Positions 16,055 to 25,503 are shown, numbered from the stretch's first letter. The stretch is 64,000 nucleotides of DNA from Fen731 sp964481885 (GCA_964481885.1 CAYZUS010000006.1:1-64000); one strand, 5' to 3'. Notes: generated by a model from the letters alone, not told the origin. Program-made: numbers and translations.

Positions 16055-17920
16055 ATGAAAACAGAAAAATATGATGTTATAGTAATTGGAGCCGGACATG
16101 CTGGTTGCGAGGCATCGTTAGCTTGCGCGAGAATGGGCCTTAAAACCCTGGTGCTGACAATTAATCTTGATAAAGTGGCATTGATGCCTTGTAATCCAGC
16201 AATTGGCGGCGTCGGCAAAACTCAGCTTGTATTAGAACTTGATGCAATGGGCGGTCAAATGGGTAAAGCTGCAAATGAAGCTGCGATACAGGTAAGAATG
16301 CTTAACACAAGCAAGGGCCCCGCGGTAAGGGCACTTCGAGCACAGATCGATAAAAAAGAATATGAAACAGCTATGAAAAGCACGCTTGAGAATACTGCAA
16401 ACCTTACACTTCGGCAGGGGACAGCAAATGGAATTATTGTGGACAGCTTGGGCGTAAAAGGTGTCACAGTAGAAAGTGGGATATCTTTTTACTGTAACTC
16501 AGTAATTGTTGCAACTGGGACTTTTTTAAGGGGAAGGATCATTCTTGGAAGCTTAGAATATCAAGCCGGAAGAATGGGTGAATATCCTTCCATGCACCTG
16601 ACCAAAAGCCTTATAAAGGCCGGCCTCGTTATGGATAGATTCCAAACAGCAACACCGCCAAGAATAGACAAAAGAACTATAGATTTTTCAAGAATGTCTA
16701 TTCAGCCGGGTGAGAATATTCCAACAAGCTTTTCTTTTTGGGAGAAAGAAAAAATATTTCCAAATATTCCAAGTTACCTGACTTATACAAATGACAAAAC
16801 TCATAATTTGATTAGAAATAATATTAATCTTTCTCCAATAAAATCCGGAATGGTAACAACTCATGGACCGAGGCACTGTCCCTCAATTGATAGAAAAGTA
16901 CTAAATTACGAAAAAAAAACAAGACATCCTGTTTTTGTTGAACCGGAAGGGGAGGACTCAAACGAATCATATTTGCAGGGACTGACGACAAGTATGCCAG
17001 TGTTTTTTCAACAACTGATAGTAAATACTGTTGAAGGACTTGAAAATGCACGGATTATGCGTCCTGGATATGCGGTTGAATACGATTATCTGTTGCCTAA
17101 CCAACTTAAACATTCACTTGAGTGCAAGAGTATAAATAATTTATTTTTTGCCGGGCAGATTAACGGGACCTCCGGGTATGAAGAAGCCGCCGCACAAGGA
17201 TTTATCGCAGGCGTAAATACCGCTTTAAAACTATCAGGTAAAGAACCGCTGATACTTAAAAGAAGCAATAGTTATATAGGAGTCCTGATAGATGATCTGA
17301 TAAACAAAGAATTATTCGAACCATACAGAATGTATACTTCCAGGTCAGAATACAGGCTGTCCCTAAGACCAGAAAATGCAGATGCGAGATTATCTTTTTT
17401 TGGGTATGAGGCAGGGCTGTTAAAAGAGGAGCAATATGCCAAAGTTCTGCAGAAAAACCAGGAAATAAAAACTATGCTTCAAGAATTACGAAAAAAAGTA
17501 ATCGGTATAAATAATGATATAAACAACTATTTGATAAATCTTGGTTCCTCCCCAATAGAAAATTCCATAAGTATTTATAAATTGATTCAAAGACCAGAAA
17601 TCAAATTCAGCAATATTGTAAAAATTTTTCCGGAGATCTTGGGCCGGGAAATATCAGACAGTAAAGTCATTGAACAGGTTGAGACATTTATTAAGTACAA
17701 AGGTTATATTGACCGGGAGCTAACAGGAATAAAAAAACTGGAAACAGTAGAAAATATTGCAATAAGTAATAATATTGATTATTCCAGGATAAATGGACTC
17801 ACTTTTGAAGCAAAGGAAAAGCTGTCTAAAATTAAGCCGGAAACACTTGGGCAAGCCTCGAGAATTGCAGGAGTATCACCGGCTGACATTTCAATTTTAA
17901 TGGTGGCAATAAAACAGTAA
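16055..17920 (+). CDS. mnmG: tRNA uridine-5-carboxymethylaminomethyl modification enzyme MnmG
   Basis: FAD-dependent partner of MnmE in wobble-uridine modification. The 621-residue protein has all the canonical signatures: GAGHAGCEA, CNPAIGGVGKTQLV, HCPSI with the second catalytic cysteine, EPEG, PGYAVEYDYL, NGTSGYEEAAAQGF, YRMYTSRSEYRLSLRPENAD and the C-terminal MnmE/tRNA-binding LGQASRIAGVSPADI. It starts 22 bp after the divergent paralogue and its stop overlaps the start of rsmG (TAATG), so the three form one operon. It is the safe candidate for the housekeeping MnmG function. Confidence 0.98.
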   Translation: MKTEKYDVIVIGAGHAGCEASLACARMGLKTLVLTINLDKVALMPCNPAIGGVGKTQLVLELDAMGGQMGKAANEAAIQVRMLNTSKGPAVRALRAQIDKKEYETAMKSTLENTANLTLRQGTANGIIVDSLGVKGVTVESGISFYCNSVIVATGTFLRGRIILGSLEYQAGRMGEYPSMHLTKSLIKAGLVMDRFQTATPPRIDKRTIDFSRMSIQPGENIPTSFSFWEKEKIFPNIPSYLTYTNDKTHNLIRNNINLSPIKSGMVTTHGPRHCPSIDRKVLNYEKKTRHPVFVEPEGEDSNESYLQGLTTSMPVFFQQLIVNTVEGLENARIMRPGYAVEYDYLLPNQLKHSLECKSINNLFFAGQINGTSGYEEAAAQGFIAGVNTALKLSGKEPLILKRSNSYIGVLIDDLINKELFEPYRMYTSRSEYRLSLRPENADARLSFFGYEAGLLKEEQYAKVLQKNQEIKTMLQELRKKVIGINNDINNYLINLGSSPIENSISIYKLIQRPEIKFSNIVKIFPEILGREISDSKVIEQVETFIKYKGYIDRELTGIKKLETVENIAISNNIDYSRINGLTFEAKEKLSKIKPETLGQASRIAGVSPADISILMVAIKQ

Positions 17921-18657
17921 TGATAGAACAGTCGGTAATGAGAAATTATGTTAAGAGTCTGGGCCTCAGTCCGGATGATAGCGCTTTGGAAAAAGTACAG
18001 ACATACCTTGACCTGCTTTTTGAGTATAACAGAAATGTAAACCTTGTTGGAACAAAAATTCGTGAGGAAATATTAACACGTCATTTTTTTGATTGTCTTT
18101 CCATATTTGTTTATTTAAATCGTAAAAATACAAAAATAATTAAAACAGACAAAGTTCTTGATATCGGAACGGGTGCAGGGTTGCCTGGAATTTTGCTGGC
18201 AATATTTTTAAGCAATTCTCAAATATTTCTTCTGGACTCAAAAAATAAAGCAGTAAACTTTTTAAAGATAGTAATAAATGCTATTAAGCTTGATAACGTA
18301 GAGATTCTTTCCGGCAGGGCCGAAGAGATTGCACACGCTGCAGAATACAGGGAAAAGTTTGATATTGTAGTATCGAGAGCATTTGCAAAAACTTCAATAT
18401 TAACAGAGATTGCAGTACCGTTCTGTAAAGTTGGCGGAAGGACTATTATGTATAAAAGTAAAAATCTTCAGGAGGAGCTTTATAGCGCTGAAGAAATAAT
18501 AAACATTGTTGGTGCAAAAATTGAAGATATTGTGGAAGTAACAGTTCCACGCCTTGATGAATACAGAGCTTTGCTTGTACTAAAAAAAATAATACCAACG
18601 ATATATAAATATCCCAGAAAATATGGTAAAATAATTACAGAACCAATAAATACTTAG
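17920..18657 (+). CDS. rsmG: 16S rRNA (guanine-527-N7) methyltransferase RsmG
   Basis: S-adenosylmethionine-dependent methylation of G527 in 16S rRNA. The 245-residue GidB-family protein shows NLVGTKIREEILTRHFFDCL, the SAM-binding motif LDIGTGAGLPGILLA, and the later VSRAFA and MYKSK elements. The ATG overlaps the mnmG stop, indicating translational coupling. The mnmG-rsmG-parAB order is conserved in Gram-positive bacteria. Confidence 0.97.
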   Translation: MIEQSVMRNYVKSLGLSPDDSALEKVQTYLDLLFEYNRNVNLVGTKIREEILTRHFFDCLSIFVYLNRKNTKIIKTDKVLDIGTGAGLPGILLAIFLSNSQIFLLDSKNKAVNFLKIVINAIKLDNVEILSGRAEEIAHAAEYREKFDIVVSRAFAKTSILTEIAVPFCKVGGRTIMYKSKNLQEELYSAEEIINIVGAKIEDIVEVTVPRLDEYRALLVLKKIIPTIYKYPRKYGKIITEPINT

Positions 18658-18765
18658 CAATAGATGGCAAATAGCAACGGACCATAGGGTTGAAAAAAGT
18701 AAAACTTGTTAGTATGTTAGCATTAATGTACAATTGTGCATATATGTATATTATAGCTGACTATC

Positions 18766-19764
18766 ATGAGTATATTTAAAAAGTTCAAGAAGTCAAAATT
18801 GGTTGAAAGTACAAACAATCTTTCACACAGAGAGGAAGAAGAGGTTATTTTGTCTCAACTTGATGATTTTGAAGCTGACACAGGTTCCGGACCTAAAAAA
18901 CTCAACGTCCAAAAAGCTGCAAACAAGAGTGATAGTTTATCAGAGAGCAGTAAATTTTCAGCATACGATGAAATAAAATCCACAGACATCGCCTGCCTTG
19001 GAAGGGTAATTGCAATAGCAAATCAAAAAGGTGGTGTAGGCAAGAGCACAACCGCAGTTAATCTTTCAAGTTACCTCGCTGACAGCGGGTACAGAACCCT
19101 GATTGTAGATTTTGATCCTCAAAGTAATTCCACCAGCGGTATCGGACTCGAAAAAGACAATATAAGACAGAGCATATATGATGTTCTTATTAACAACTTC
19201 GATCCTGTCAAAGCCATACTTAAAACACCATATAATAATCTTTATATTCTGCCTTCATCGATACAGCTTGCCGGTGCAGAAGTTGAGCTTGTGTCTGCAA
19301 TGAAAAGAGAATATAAGTTTAAGAATGCAATTGATAAAATAAAGAGTCAGTTTGATTTTATAATTGTCGACTGCCCTCCGGCACTGGGCCTGCTTACAGT
19401 AAATGCGCTTACCGGAGCAAAAGAAGTACTGATTCCAATTCAGTGCGAATACTATGCTTTGGAAGGCCTCAGCCAGCTTATGGACACAATAACTCTTATA
19501 AAGGAAAACTTAAATGAGCAACTGGTAATCACAGGAGTGGTTATGACGATGTATGACCAGAGAACAAAATTATCGGAACTGGTAATCGAAGAGGTAAAGT
19601 CACATTTCCCGGATAAAGTTTATAAAACAGTTATTCCAAGAAATGTCAGGCTAAGCGAGGCTCCAAGCTACGGTAAACCCATCATTTATTACGATCCCGA
19701 GTGCAAAGGTGCACAAGCATATAAAAGTTTAACAAAGGAAGTGATTGCAAATGGCCCAGCATAA
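18766..19764 (+). CDS. parA: chromosome partitioning ATPase ParA (Soj), N-terminally extended
   Basis: Walker-type ATPase that drives ParB-parS complexes apart. The 332-residue protein has the deviant Walker A KGGVGKST at residues 88-95, the switch region LIVDFDPQSNSTSG, and DCPPALGLLTVNAL. Typical Soj proteins are about 255 residues; here ~78 extra residues precede the ATPase fold, basic at first (FKKFKKSK) and then acidic and serine-rich, which may be a disordered regulatory or DNA-binding tail. It overlaps parB by 14 bp when parB starts at 19751. Confidence 0.96.
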   Translation: MSIFKKFKKSKLVESTNNLSHREEEEVILSQLDDFEADTGSGPKKLNVQKAANKSDSLSESSKFSAYDEIKSTDIACLGRVIAIANQKGGVGKSTTAVNLSSYLADSGYRTLIVDFDPQSNSTSGIGLEKDNIRQSIYDVLINNFDPVKAILKTPYNNLYILPSSIQLAGAEVELVSAMKREYKFKNAIDKIKSQFDFIIVDCPPALGLLTVNALTGAKEVLIPIQCEYYALEGLSQLMDTITLIKENLNEQLVITGVVMTMYDQRTKLSELVIEEVKSHFPDKVYKTVIPRNVRLSEAPSYGKPIIYYDPECKGAQAYKSLTKEVIANGPA

Positions 19765-20644
19765 AGGCGGATTAGGCAGAGGCTTAGGCGCATTGATTCC
19801 CGGTGGAAGTACAGCAAAACAAGAGGAAAGTATTGTCAAAACTGGTGTTGTTGAAATACCTCTGGACAGCATTGTTGCAAACAAAAATCAGCCCAGAAAG
19901 ATTTTCAACCAGGATTCTTTAAATGAACTTGCTGACTCTATAAGGGAATTTGGTATCATCCAGCCCATTATGGTCAGAGAGTTGGATAAAGATGGAAAGT
20001 CCTATGAAATAATCTCAGGAGAGAGAAGATTCAGGGCCGCTAAAATTCTCAAAATGGATAAAATAACCTGCATAGTAAATCAAAATACAGGCGATCTCGC
20101 TTCACTTGAAATGGCTCTAATAGAAAATGTGCAGAGAGATAATCTGACACCCATAGAGCTTTCACACACTTTCAGGCAGCTGGTAGACGAATTTAAACTG
20201 ACTCATGAGGAATTGTCTCAAAGGGTTGGCAAAAGCAGGTCAGCGATTACAAACTCGTTAAGACTTCTTCTTCTTCCTGTTGAAGTGCAGAAACTGATAG
20301 ACAACGAGAAAATAAGCGCCGGACACGCGCGGGCACTCCTGGGTCTTGAGAATAAAAAAGAACAGATCAGGATTGCAAATGATATCGTGGAAAATGATTT
20401 AAGTGTGAGGGAAACTGAAAAGCTAATCGGTAACATAACCAAGAAACTAACTGAAAAAAAACCTGCAGAAAATAAGAAATTACTTCAGTTTGACAAGCTG
20501 CCTGAAATTGAAAAGACAGTTTCTGAGTACCTTGAAACACTGGTTAAAATTAAGGTAGGCAGGAATAAAGGCACAATTGAAATTCTTTTTGGTTCAATTA
20601 AAGATTTTGAAAGGATAGTACGCAGGATTGTTACAAGCAAATAA
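19751..20644 (+). CDS. parB: chromosome partitioning protein ParB (Spo0J)
   Basis: parS-binding CTPase that loads on the two parS sites seen at 11.5 and 16.0 kb. The N-terminus begins HKGGLGRGLGALIPGG; the ParB/CTPase domain has ISGERRFRAAK and ENVQRDNLTPIE; the central helix-turn-helix has LSQRVGKSRSAITNSLRLL; the C-terminal dimer domain follows 230. I prefer ATG 19751 (AAGGAA 10 nt upstream) over the TTG at 19745, because the conserved family N-terminus starts there. It overlaps both parA and lipA. Confidence 0.96.
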   Translation: MAQHKGGLGRGLGALIPGGSTAKQEESIVKTGVVEIPLDSIVANKNQPRKIFNQDSLNELADSIREFGIIQPIMVRELDKDGKSYEIISGERRFRAAKILKMDKITCIVNQNTGDLASLEMALIENVQRDNLTPIELSHTFRQLVDEFKLTHEELSQRVGKSRSAITNSLRLLLLPVEVQKLIDNEKISAGHARALLGLENKKEQIRIANDIVENDLSVRETEKLIGNITKKLTEKKPAENKKLLQFDKLPEIEKTVSEYLETLVKIKVGRNKGTIEILFGSIKDFERIVRRIVTSK

Positions 20645-21509
20645 AAAAAGCACTGATAAACCGGACTGGCTTAAAAAAAAAGTATCTTTAAATAATCAAA
20701 ATATAGCTCAGGTAAATAATCTTCTACTGGATTTAAATCTTCACACCGTGTGCCAGAATGCAAAATGTCCCAACATTTTTGAATGTTTCAGCAACAAAAC
20801 TGCTACTTTTTTATTGCTCGGAAATATCTGTACAAGAAATTGTGCATTCTGCAGTGTAGAATCAGGAAGGCCGCTGCCATTGGACGAAAATGAACCCAAC
20901 AATGTTGCTCTTGCCGTTTCTGCCCTGGAATTAAAATACATCGTGCTAACTTCAGTAACACGGGATGACCTTGCCGATGGGGGAGCCGGACAGTTTGCAA
21001 AAACTGTAAGAATGATAAAAGCTTCAATGCCGGAAGCGAAGGTAGAATGCCTGATTCCTGATTTCAGAAATGAAGACAAAAATCTTGAAATATTGCTGAA
21101 GGAAGATTTGAATGTTTTAAACCATAACATTGAAACAGTTAAAGAAAATTATTCAGGCATAAGAAACAAGGCTGATTACCAGAAATCACTGAAAATACTT
21201 GAGTCATCAAAACAGATAAAGCCGGACATAACAACAAAATCCGGGTTCATGCTTGGTCTGGGGGAAAACATTGAGGAAATACACAATCTTCTCAAAGATT
21301 TAAAATCAGTAAACTGTGACATTATTACAATGGGTCAATATTTAAGTCCCGGGAAAAATAATGTACCGGTCCAGAGATACTATTCTCCGGAAGAGTTTGC
21401 AGAATTGGAAGAATACGCAAAACTACTTGGATTTAAATATGTGGTAGCAGGAGTATTCGTAAGGTCATCTTATCTTGCCGCCGAAGCCTTTAAAGGGTCA
21501 GAAAACTAG
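20628..21509 (+). CDS. lipA: lipoyl synthase LipA (TTG start)
   Basis: Radical-SAM enzyme that inserts two sulfurs into octanoyl groups on lipoyl domains. The 293-residue protein has the auxiliary cluster motif C42-x4-C47-x5-C53, the radical-SAM motif CTRNCAFC (C68, C72, C75), and the C-terminal RSSY at 279-282 that ligates the auxiliary cluster. The TTG at 20628 lies inside the parB 3' end, so translation is probably coupled. No lipB, lplA or 2-oxoacid dehydrogenase genes are in the window. Confidence 0.97.
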   Translation: MLQANKKSTDKPDWLKKKVSLNNQNIAQVNNLLLDLNLHTVCQNAKCPNIFECFSNKTATFLLLGNICTRNCAFCSVESGRPLPLDENEPNNVALAVSALELKYIVLTSVTRDDLADGGAGQFAKTVRMIKASMPEAKVECLIPDFRNEDKNLEILLKEDLNVLNHNIETVKENYSGIRNKADYQKSLKILESSKQIKPDITTKSGFMLGLGENIEEIHNLLKDLKSVNCDIITMGQYLSPGKNNVPVQRYYSPEEFAELEEYAKLLGFKYVVAGVFVRSSYLAAEAFKGSEN

Positions 21510-21907
21510 TAATCATTATCGGAAGAATATCGTTTACGGCCAATGATTGAGATAATAAGCATTGCTCTGAATGGTGCTCTGCCTGGTCCCGATGCAAAAA
21601 TCAGTAAAAAAACAGAATTGCTGTAAAATAATCCCGGGAACTGGGAATTTATCATAGTCGCAACAAGTATTGATAATAGTTTAGATATTTATCTATAGAT
21701 AACTCGAATTTAATAAAAATATTTGTGTAAAGCAAGTTTGAAATATTATCAATTTAACCAGTTTGCCTGATTATTTGCCGAAAATATTTTGCGCTGAGCA
21801 ATAAAATACTTTTCAAAAGATTTGCACTAATCAGAATAGTTTTATTGAAATTTCAATTCTGGCAAATTATTTAAATAATTATAAAAAATAATAAGAAATT
21901 TACAAAA
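21510..21907. other. spacer between lipA and the VIT-like gene
   Basis: A 398-bp gene-free spacer. It is AT-rich from 21660 on. No clear terminator hairpin, RNA or repeat is identified. Confidence 0.55.
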
Positions 21908-22519
21908 ATGAATCAGAATACTTTAAAGGATTTTTTTGCAGGAAATATCGCAAAAATAAAGACCTATAACAAAATTGCCGGGATTTCACAAATTACCAGA
22001 AGATATGTTGCCATAAATGGTTTTGACGGAGTAATAACGATGCTTGGGGTATTGCTCGGAAATTATGTTGTTGGAGCCAGGGAGTATAAACATATAATAA
22101 TATCCGGATCTGCAGTGTGCATATCGCTTATGATATCAGGGGTGTGGAGTGTTTATAACAGTGAGAGCTCAGAAAGAGCAAAAGATATGCGGGAACTCGA
22201 AATGTCGACACTACATGTCCTGGCAGGTACTATTATAGCGAGAGCGCAAAGATTTGCATCAATTGTGCTAGCCGTTCTTAATGGATTTACGGCTGGAATA
22301 TCAGCGTTTATTCCTCTTGTTCCTTTCTTTTTCGGAAAATACATGCCTATAAATATTTGTTATTATTCCGGAGCATTTTTGGCTTTCCTTTTGCTTATAG
22401 GAAATGGGATTTTTCTCGGCAAGACCTCAAAGCGAAATCTGTTTATAAGTATTCTAAAGATGGTACTGGCAGGAGTGTTCTGTGTAGCGCTTGGCTATCT
22501 TCTGGAATTTATAGACTAA
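21908..22519 (+). CDS. VIT1/CCC1-like membrane transporter
   Basis: A 203-residue integral membrane protein with about five hydrophobic segments (about 40-62, 68-85, 115-140, 150-172 and 182-200). The first carries INGFDGVITMLGVLLGNYV, which resembles the conserved N-terminal GxxDG...GxxxG segment of the vacuolar iron transporter family. A charged cytosolic loop (SESSERAKDMRELEMS) follows, as in that family. Divalent iron or manganese export is the family role. The match is by pattern only, so substrate is unknown. It stands alone and converges on glnA. Confidence 0.65.
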   Translation: MNQNTLKDFFAGNIAKIKTYNKIAGISQITRRYVAINGFDGVITMLGVLLGNYVVGAREYKHIIISGSAVCISLMISGVWSVYNSESSERAKDMRELEMSTLHVLAGTIIARAQRFASIVLAVLNGFTAGISAFIPLVPFFFGKYMPINICYYSGAFLAFLLLIGNGIFLGKTSKRNLFISILKMVLAGVFCVALGYLLEFID

Positions 22520-22668
22520 AGCATCAAAAAGCAAAATATTTAAGTCTCACAGGGATAATTATTGTAAAAGTAAAAAAATAAATCCAGCAAAACAAGCGGA
22601 AAGAAATAATTCCCATGATTATTTTGTGCCTTGAAAGGCATGGATATAATTAAGTAAAAATAAAAGAA

Positions 22669-22723
22669 GCCTGTAATCAATAAAGGAGGGAGAGCAAATC
22701 CACTTTACGATTACAGGCTTTTT
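22669..22723. terminator. bidirectional rho-independent terminator
   Basis: Arms gcctgtaatc (22669-22678) and gattacaggc (22709-22718) are perfectly complementary and followed by TTTTT. On the other strand the hairpin is followed by TTCTTTTA. It serves the convergent VIT-like gene and glnA. The 30-nt loop is longer than usual. Confidence 0.75.
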
Positions 22724-22750
22724 ACTGTCAACAGTAAAATTTTCTGCAAA

Positions 22751-24085
22751 TTATAAAATCGGCAGATATTTTTTTATTTCATAATCAGTAATGCAGGTCC
22801 TGTATCTGTCCCATTCAATATGCTTGTTTTCAACAAATTTTGTAAAAACATGATCCCCAAGAGCCTCTTTAATAAGCTTGCTGTTTTCCATGTATTTTAC
22901 AGCTTCAAAAAGGTTATCCGGCAGGTTATCCATACCTTCAGACTCTCTTTTTTTCTTGTCCCATTCAAAAATATTTTCTTCTACAGGATCAGCCAGAGGA
23001 TATTTGTTCTTGATTCCCTCAAGCCCGGCAGCTAGCATTACACTGAATGCAAGATATGGGTTACAAGCAGGGTCAGGACACCTGAATTCGACTCGTGTGG
23101 CCTTTTCTTTTCCAGGTTTATACATTGGCACCCTTACCATCGTTGACCTGTTTCTTCTTGCCCATGAAATGTAAACGGGAGCTTCATAGCCGGGAACAAG
23201 GCGCTTGTATGAATTTACCCACTGATTGGTTATTGCACAGATTTCTTTTGAATGTTTTAAGAGTCCGGCAATAAAATGCTTGGCTTCAGTAGAAAGATTA
23301 TATTTATCGTCAGCATCGAAAAAAACATTTTTATCACCTTTAAAAAGGGACTGATGTGTGTGCATCCCGCTTCCGTTTTCACCAAATATAGGCTTGGGCA
23401 TAAATGATGCAAACACACCATTTCTGGCGGCAACTTCCTTAACAATCATTCTGTAAGTCATTGCACTGTCAGCCATGGTAAGAGCATCCGTATATCTTAA
23501 GTCTATCTCATGCTGCGAAGGCGCAACTTCATGATGAGAATATTCTACTCCTATTCCCATTGCCTCAAGGTATAATATTGTTGTCCTTCTCAGATTGCTT
23601 GCAACATCCGGAGTTGTTACATCGAAATATCCGCCGTAATCCAAGGGCTCCGGGTTTTTTTCAGATTTAAAATAAAAATATTCCAACTCCGGGCCCACAT
23701 AATATGTGTAACCAAGGTCGGCAGCTTTTTTGAGGTTTCTTTTCAGGACCCCCCTCGGATCACCTTCAAAATTTTTTCCGGTCGGTTCAATTATATCGCA
23801 AAACATTCTTGCAACACCGTTTTCGGCAGGGCTCCATGGAAGGATTTGAAAAGTGGAAGGATCGGGAAGCGCAAGAACGTCGCTTTCTTCTATTCTTGAA
23901 AAACCCTCGATTGAAGAACCATCAAAACCCATTCCTTCAGACAGCGCACCTTCGAGCTCTTCAACAGTTATCGAAAAACTCTTAAGCATGCCCTGAACAT
24001 CAGTAAACCATAACCTGATAAACTTGATTTTGTTGTCATGGGCCTTTTTTAAAACATATTCCTTCATCGCATCATTTTTAGCCAT
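22751..24085 (-). CDS. glnA: glutamine synthetase type I
   Basis: ATP-dependent amidation of glutamate to glutamine. The 444-residue length and the N-terminus (NKIKFIRLWFTDVQGMLKS) fit the GSI-alpha subtype of Gram-positive bacteria and Thermotogales. Active-site segments are intact: FDGSSI, EYFYF, SHHEVAPSQHEIDLRY, GENGSGMHTHQSLF, and NRSTMVRVP with the substrate-binding arginine region. The adenylylation-site tyrosine of GSI-beta is absent (DNLPDNLFEA there), so regulation by feedback or by GlnR is more likely than adenylylation. A GlnR-like gene lies 325 bp upstream on the same strand. Confidence 0.98.
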   Translation of the reverse strand: MAKNDAMKEYVLKKAHDNKIKFIRLWFTDVQGMLKSFSITVEELEGALSEGMGFDGSSIEGFSRIEESDVLALPDPSTFQILPWSPAENGVARMFCDIIEPTGKNFEGDPRGVLKRNLKKAADLGYTYYVGPELEYFYFKSEKNPEPLDYGGYFDVTTPDVASNLRRTTILYLEAMGIGVEYSHHEVAPSQHEIDLRYTDALTMADSAMTYRMIVKEVAARNGVFASFMPKPIFGENGSGMHTHQSLFKGDKNVFFDADDKYNLSTEAKHFIAGLLKHSKEICAITNQWVNSYKRLVPGYEAPVYISWARRNRSTMVRVPMYKPGKEKATRVEFRCPDPACNPYLAFSVMLAAGLEGIKNKYPLADPVEENIFEWDKKKRESEGMDNLPDNLFEAVKYMENSKLIKEALGDHVFTKFVENKHIEWDRYRTCITDYEIKKYLPIL

Positions 24086-24410
24086 TTTGACCAGCCTTTC
24101 TTTTACTATTTTAAATTACTTAAACTATTGCTTCACGATTGCTAAACAACACAACTACTTATACCACATTTTAAATAAAAATAAGCAGTTTCAATGTTAA
24201 ATCTGTGTTAACATTTAGCTCGCTGAAGAAGTACGGCAAAACGATAAGGGTTAGAAGTATAAGAGCCTTTCTGAAAATAATTATACGGCCAGACACTTTG
24301 TGGATTCCAAATCAACAAATTGGATATTAAGTCCAGAGGAAGAAAATCAGGATAAAGAATACAAAAGAGAAGGGAACTACAGTATATTTTAAAAATACCC
24401 TTCGTTTATT
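24086..24410. promoter_or_regulatory. glnA upstream region
   Basis: The 325-bp spacer must hold the glnA promoter and is the place to expect GlnR sites. On the minus strand, gttaac and ttaac-attgaaac around 24190-24215 resemble the GTNAC/GAAAC half-sites of actinobacterial GlnR boxes, but the spacing does not fit the published a-site/b-site layout, so I call no site. Confidence 0.35.
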
Positions 24411-25094
24411 CTATAAGCCTGAAGAGAACATGTATCCCACATTCCTGACAGTTTTTAACATATCGCTGTATGGTAGTTCAAGTTTGGAGCGTAAGCGCCT
24501 CATATGGACATCAACGGTCCTTGATCCGCCATAAAAATCATATCCCCAGACAATTGAAAGTAGTTTGTTTCTCGAATAGACTTTATCCGAATTTTCAAGC
24601 AGCAGCTTTAACAACTCATACTCTTTATAAGTAAGCTCGATTTCAATATCGTTTACTGTAAGCTCGTATTTATCAAGATTTAAAACGAGGTTTCCCGCAG
24701 TTATGCAGTTTTCTGGAAGTACCCTTAAGCTTTCAGCCAGAATCAGCGAAATTCTTGCTGAAAATTCCTCCCTGATCCTTAAGTCAAAAATAATATCCCT
24801 AAAAACAGGCAAAACGCTTTTTATTTGTTGCAGGGTTGCAGCCTGTGCGCTATCAATAACTAAAAGAACAGGCAAACCGGTTGCATTTATTTTCACGAAA
24901 AAGTCATGGTAAAAGGGGTCACCCTGTATATCAAGATTGCATATATTCAGGACTAGTAATTTAAATTTATCAAACTTAATGTTTAAAGGCTCAAAAATAG
25001 AAAAGGAATGAATCTTGAATGCGCCGCTGTCCAATGACAGCTTTGCATCCTCAATTGTTTTTATGTTTTGTGAAAAGAACAGGATATTAATCAT
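24411..25094 (-). CDS. GlnR-like OmpR-family orphan response regulator
   Basis: A 227-residue regulator with a degenerate receiver domain (1-115) and a C-terminal OmpR/PhoB winged helix (about 130-225: LTYKEYELLKLLLENSDKVYSR, SIVWGYDFYGGSRTVDVHMRRLRSKL, VRNVGYMF). The receiver lacks the usual acidic pair near its start and no histidine kinase is adjacent, as for actinobacterial GlnR, which works without a cognate kinase. Sequence resemblance in the winged helix ([20 protein letters not shown]-like) and its position upstream of glnA support a nitrogen-control role. True orthology to GlnR is inference. Confidence 0.75.
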   Translation of the reverse strand: MINILFFSQNIKTIEDAKLSLDSGAFKIHSFSIFEPLNIKFDKFKLLVLNICNLDIQGDPFYHDFFVKINATGLPVLLVIDSAQAATLQQIKSVLPVFRDIIFDLRIREEFSARISLILAESLRVLPENCITAGNLVLNLDKYELTVNDIEIELTYKEYELLKLLLENSDKVYSRNKLLSIVWGYDFYGGSRTVDVHMRRLRSKLELPYSDMLKTVRNVGYMFSSGL

Positions 25095-25159
25095 TTTTAT
25101 TTTTAAAGTTTTTATTTATAATTTTTAATGTTAATTTTTATCGGTCCACTCTTGTATAA

Positions 25160-25187
25160 ATTATACAAATATCGGCCACAATGTAAA
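25160..25187 (-). promoter_or_regulatory. probable promoter of the glnR-like gene
   Basis: On the minus strand TTTACA (complement of 25182-25187) and a perfect TATAAT (complement of 25160-25165) are 16 bp apart. The -10 lies in a palindrome ttgtata-aat-tatacaa (25152-25168), which could be an autoregulatory operator. The gene starts about 65 bp downstream. Confidence 0.6.
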
Positions 25188-25279
25188 ATTGGATAAATAA
25201 AATGGTGGAAACCTTAAAATCCAGCAGAAAATGAAATAAAGGGAGCACCAAGGAATAAAAAAATTTTTATGCGGTAAAA

Positions 25280-25475
25280 AACGAAAAATAAATAAAATCA
25301 GTAAATACAGAGATCCGGGAATAAATAAANNNNNNNNNNNNNNNNNNNNNNNNNNNNNNNNNNNNNNNNNNNNNNNNNNNNNNNNNNNNNNNNNNNNNNN
25401 NNNNNNNNNNNNNNNNNNNNNNNNNNNNNAAATCAGTAAACATAGAAATCAGTAAATATAGAAATCCGTAATAAA
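25280..25475. repeat. short AT-rich tandem repeats around an assembly gap
   Basis: Units of the form aaatcagtaaa(t/c)a(t/c)ag, 16 bp long, occur at least twice after the gap (from about 25430), followed by a diverged aaatccgtaat copy; related sequence precedes the gap. 100 N (25330-25429) interrupt the array. The gap is probably caused by the repeat, so its true length is unknown. Confidence 0.75.
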
Positions 25476-25503
25476 AAAAATTTGGTGACAGGACAGGTGG
25501 AAA

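Noticed and set aside
24187..24218. GlnR box upstream of glnA
   Set aside because: Half-site-like sequences are present, but spacing does not fit the known a-site/b-site arrangement.
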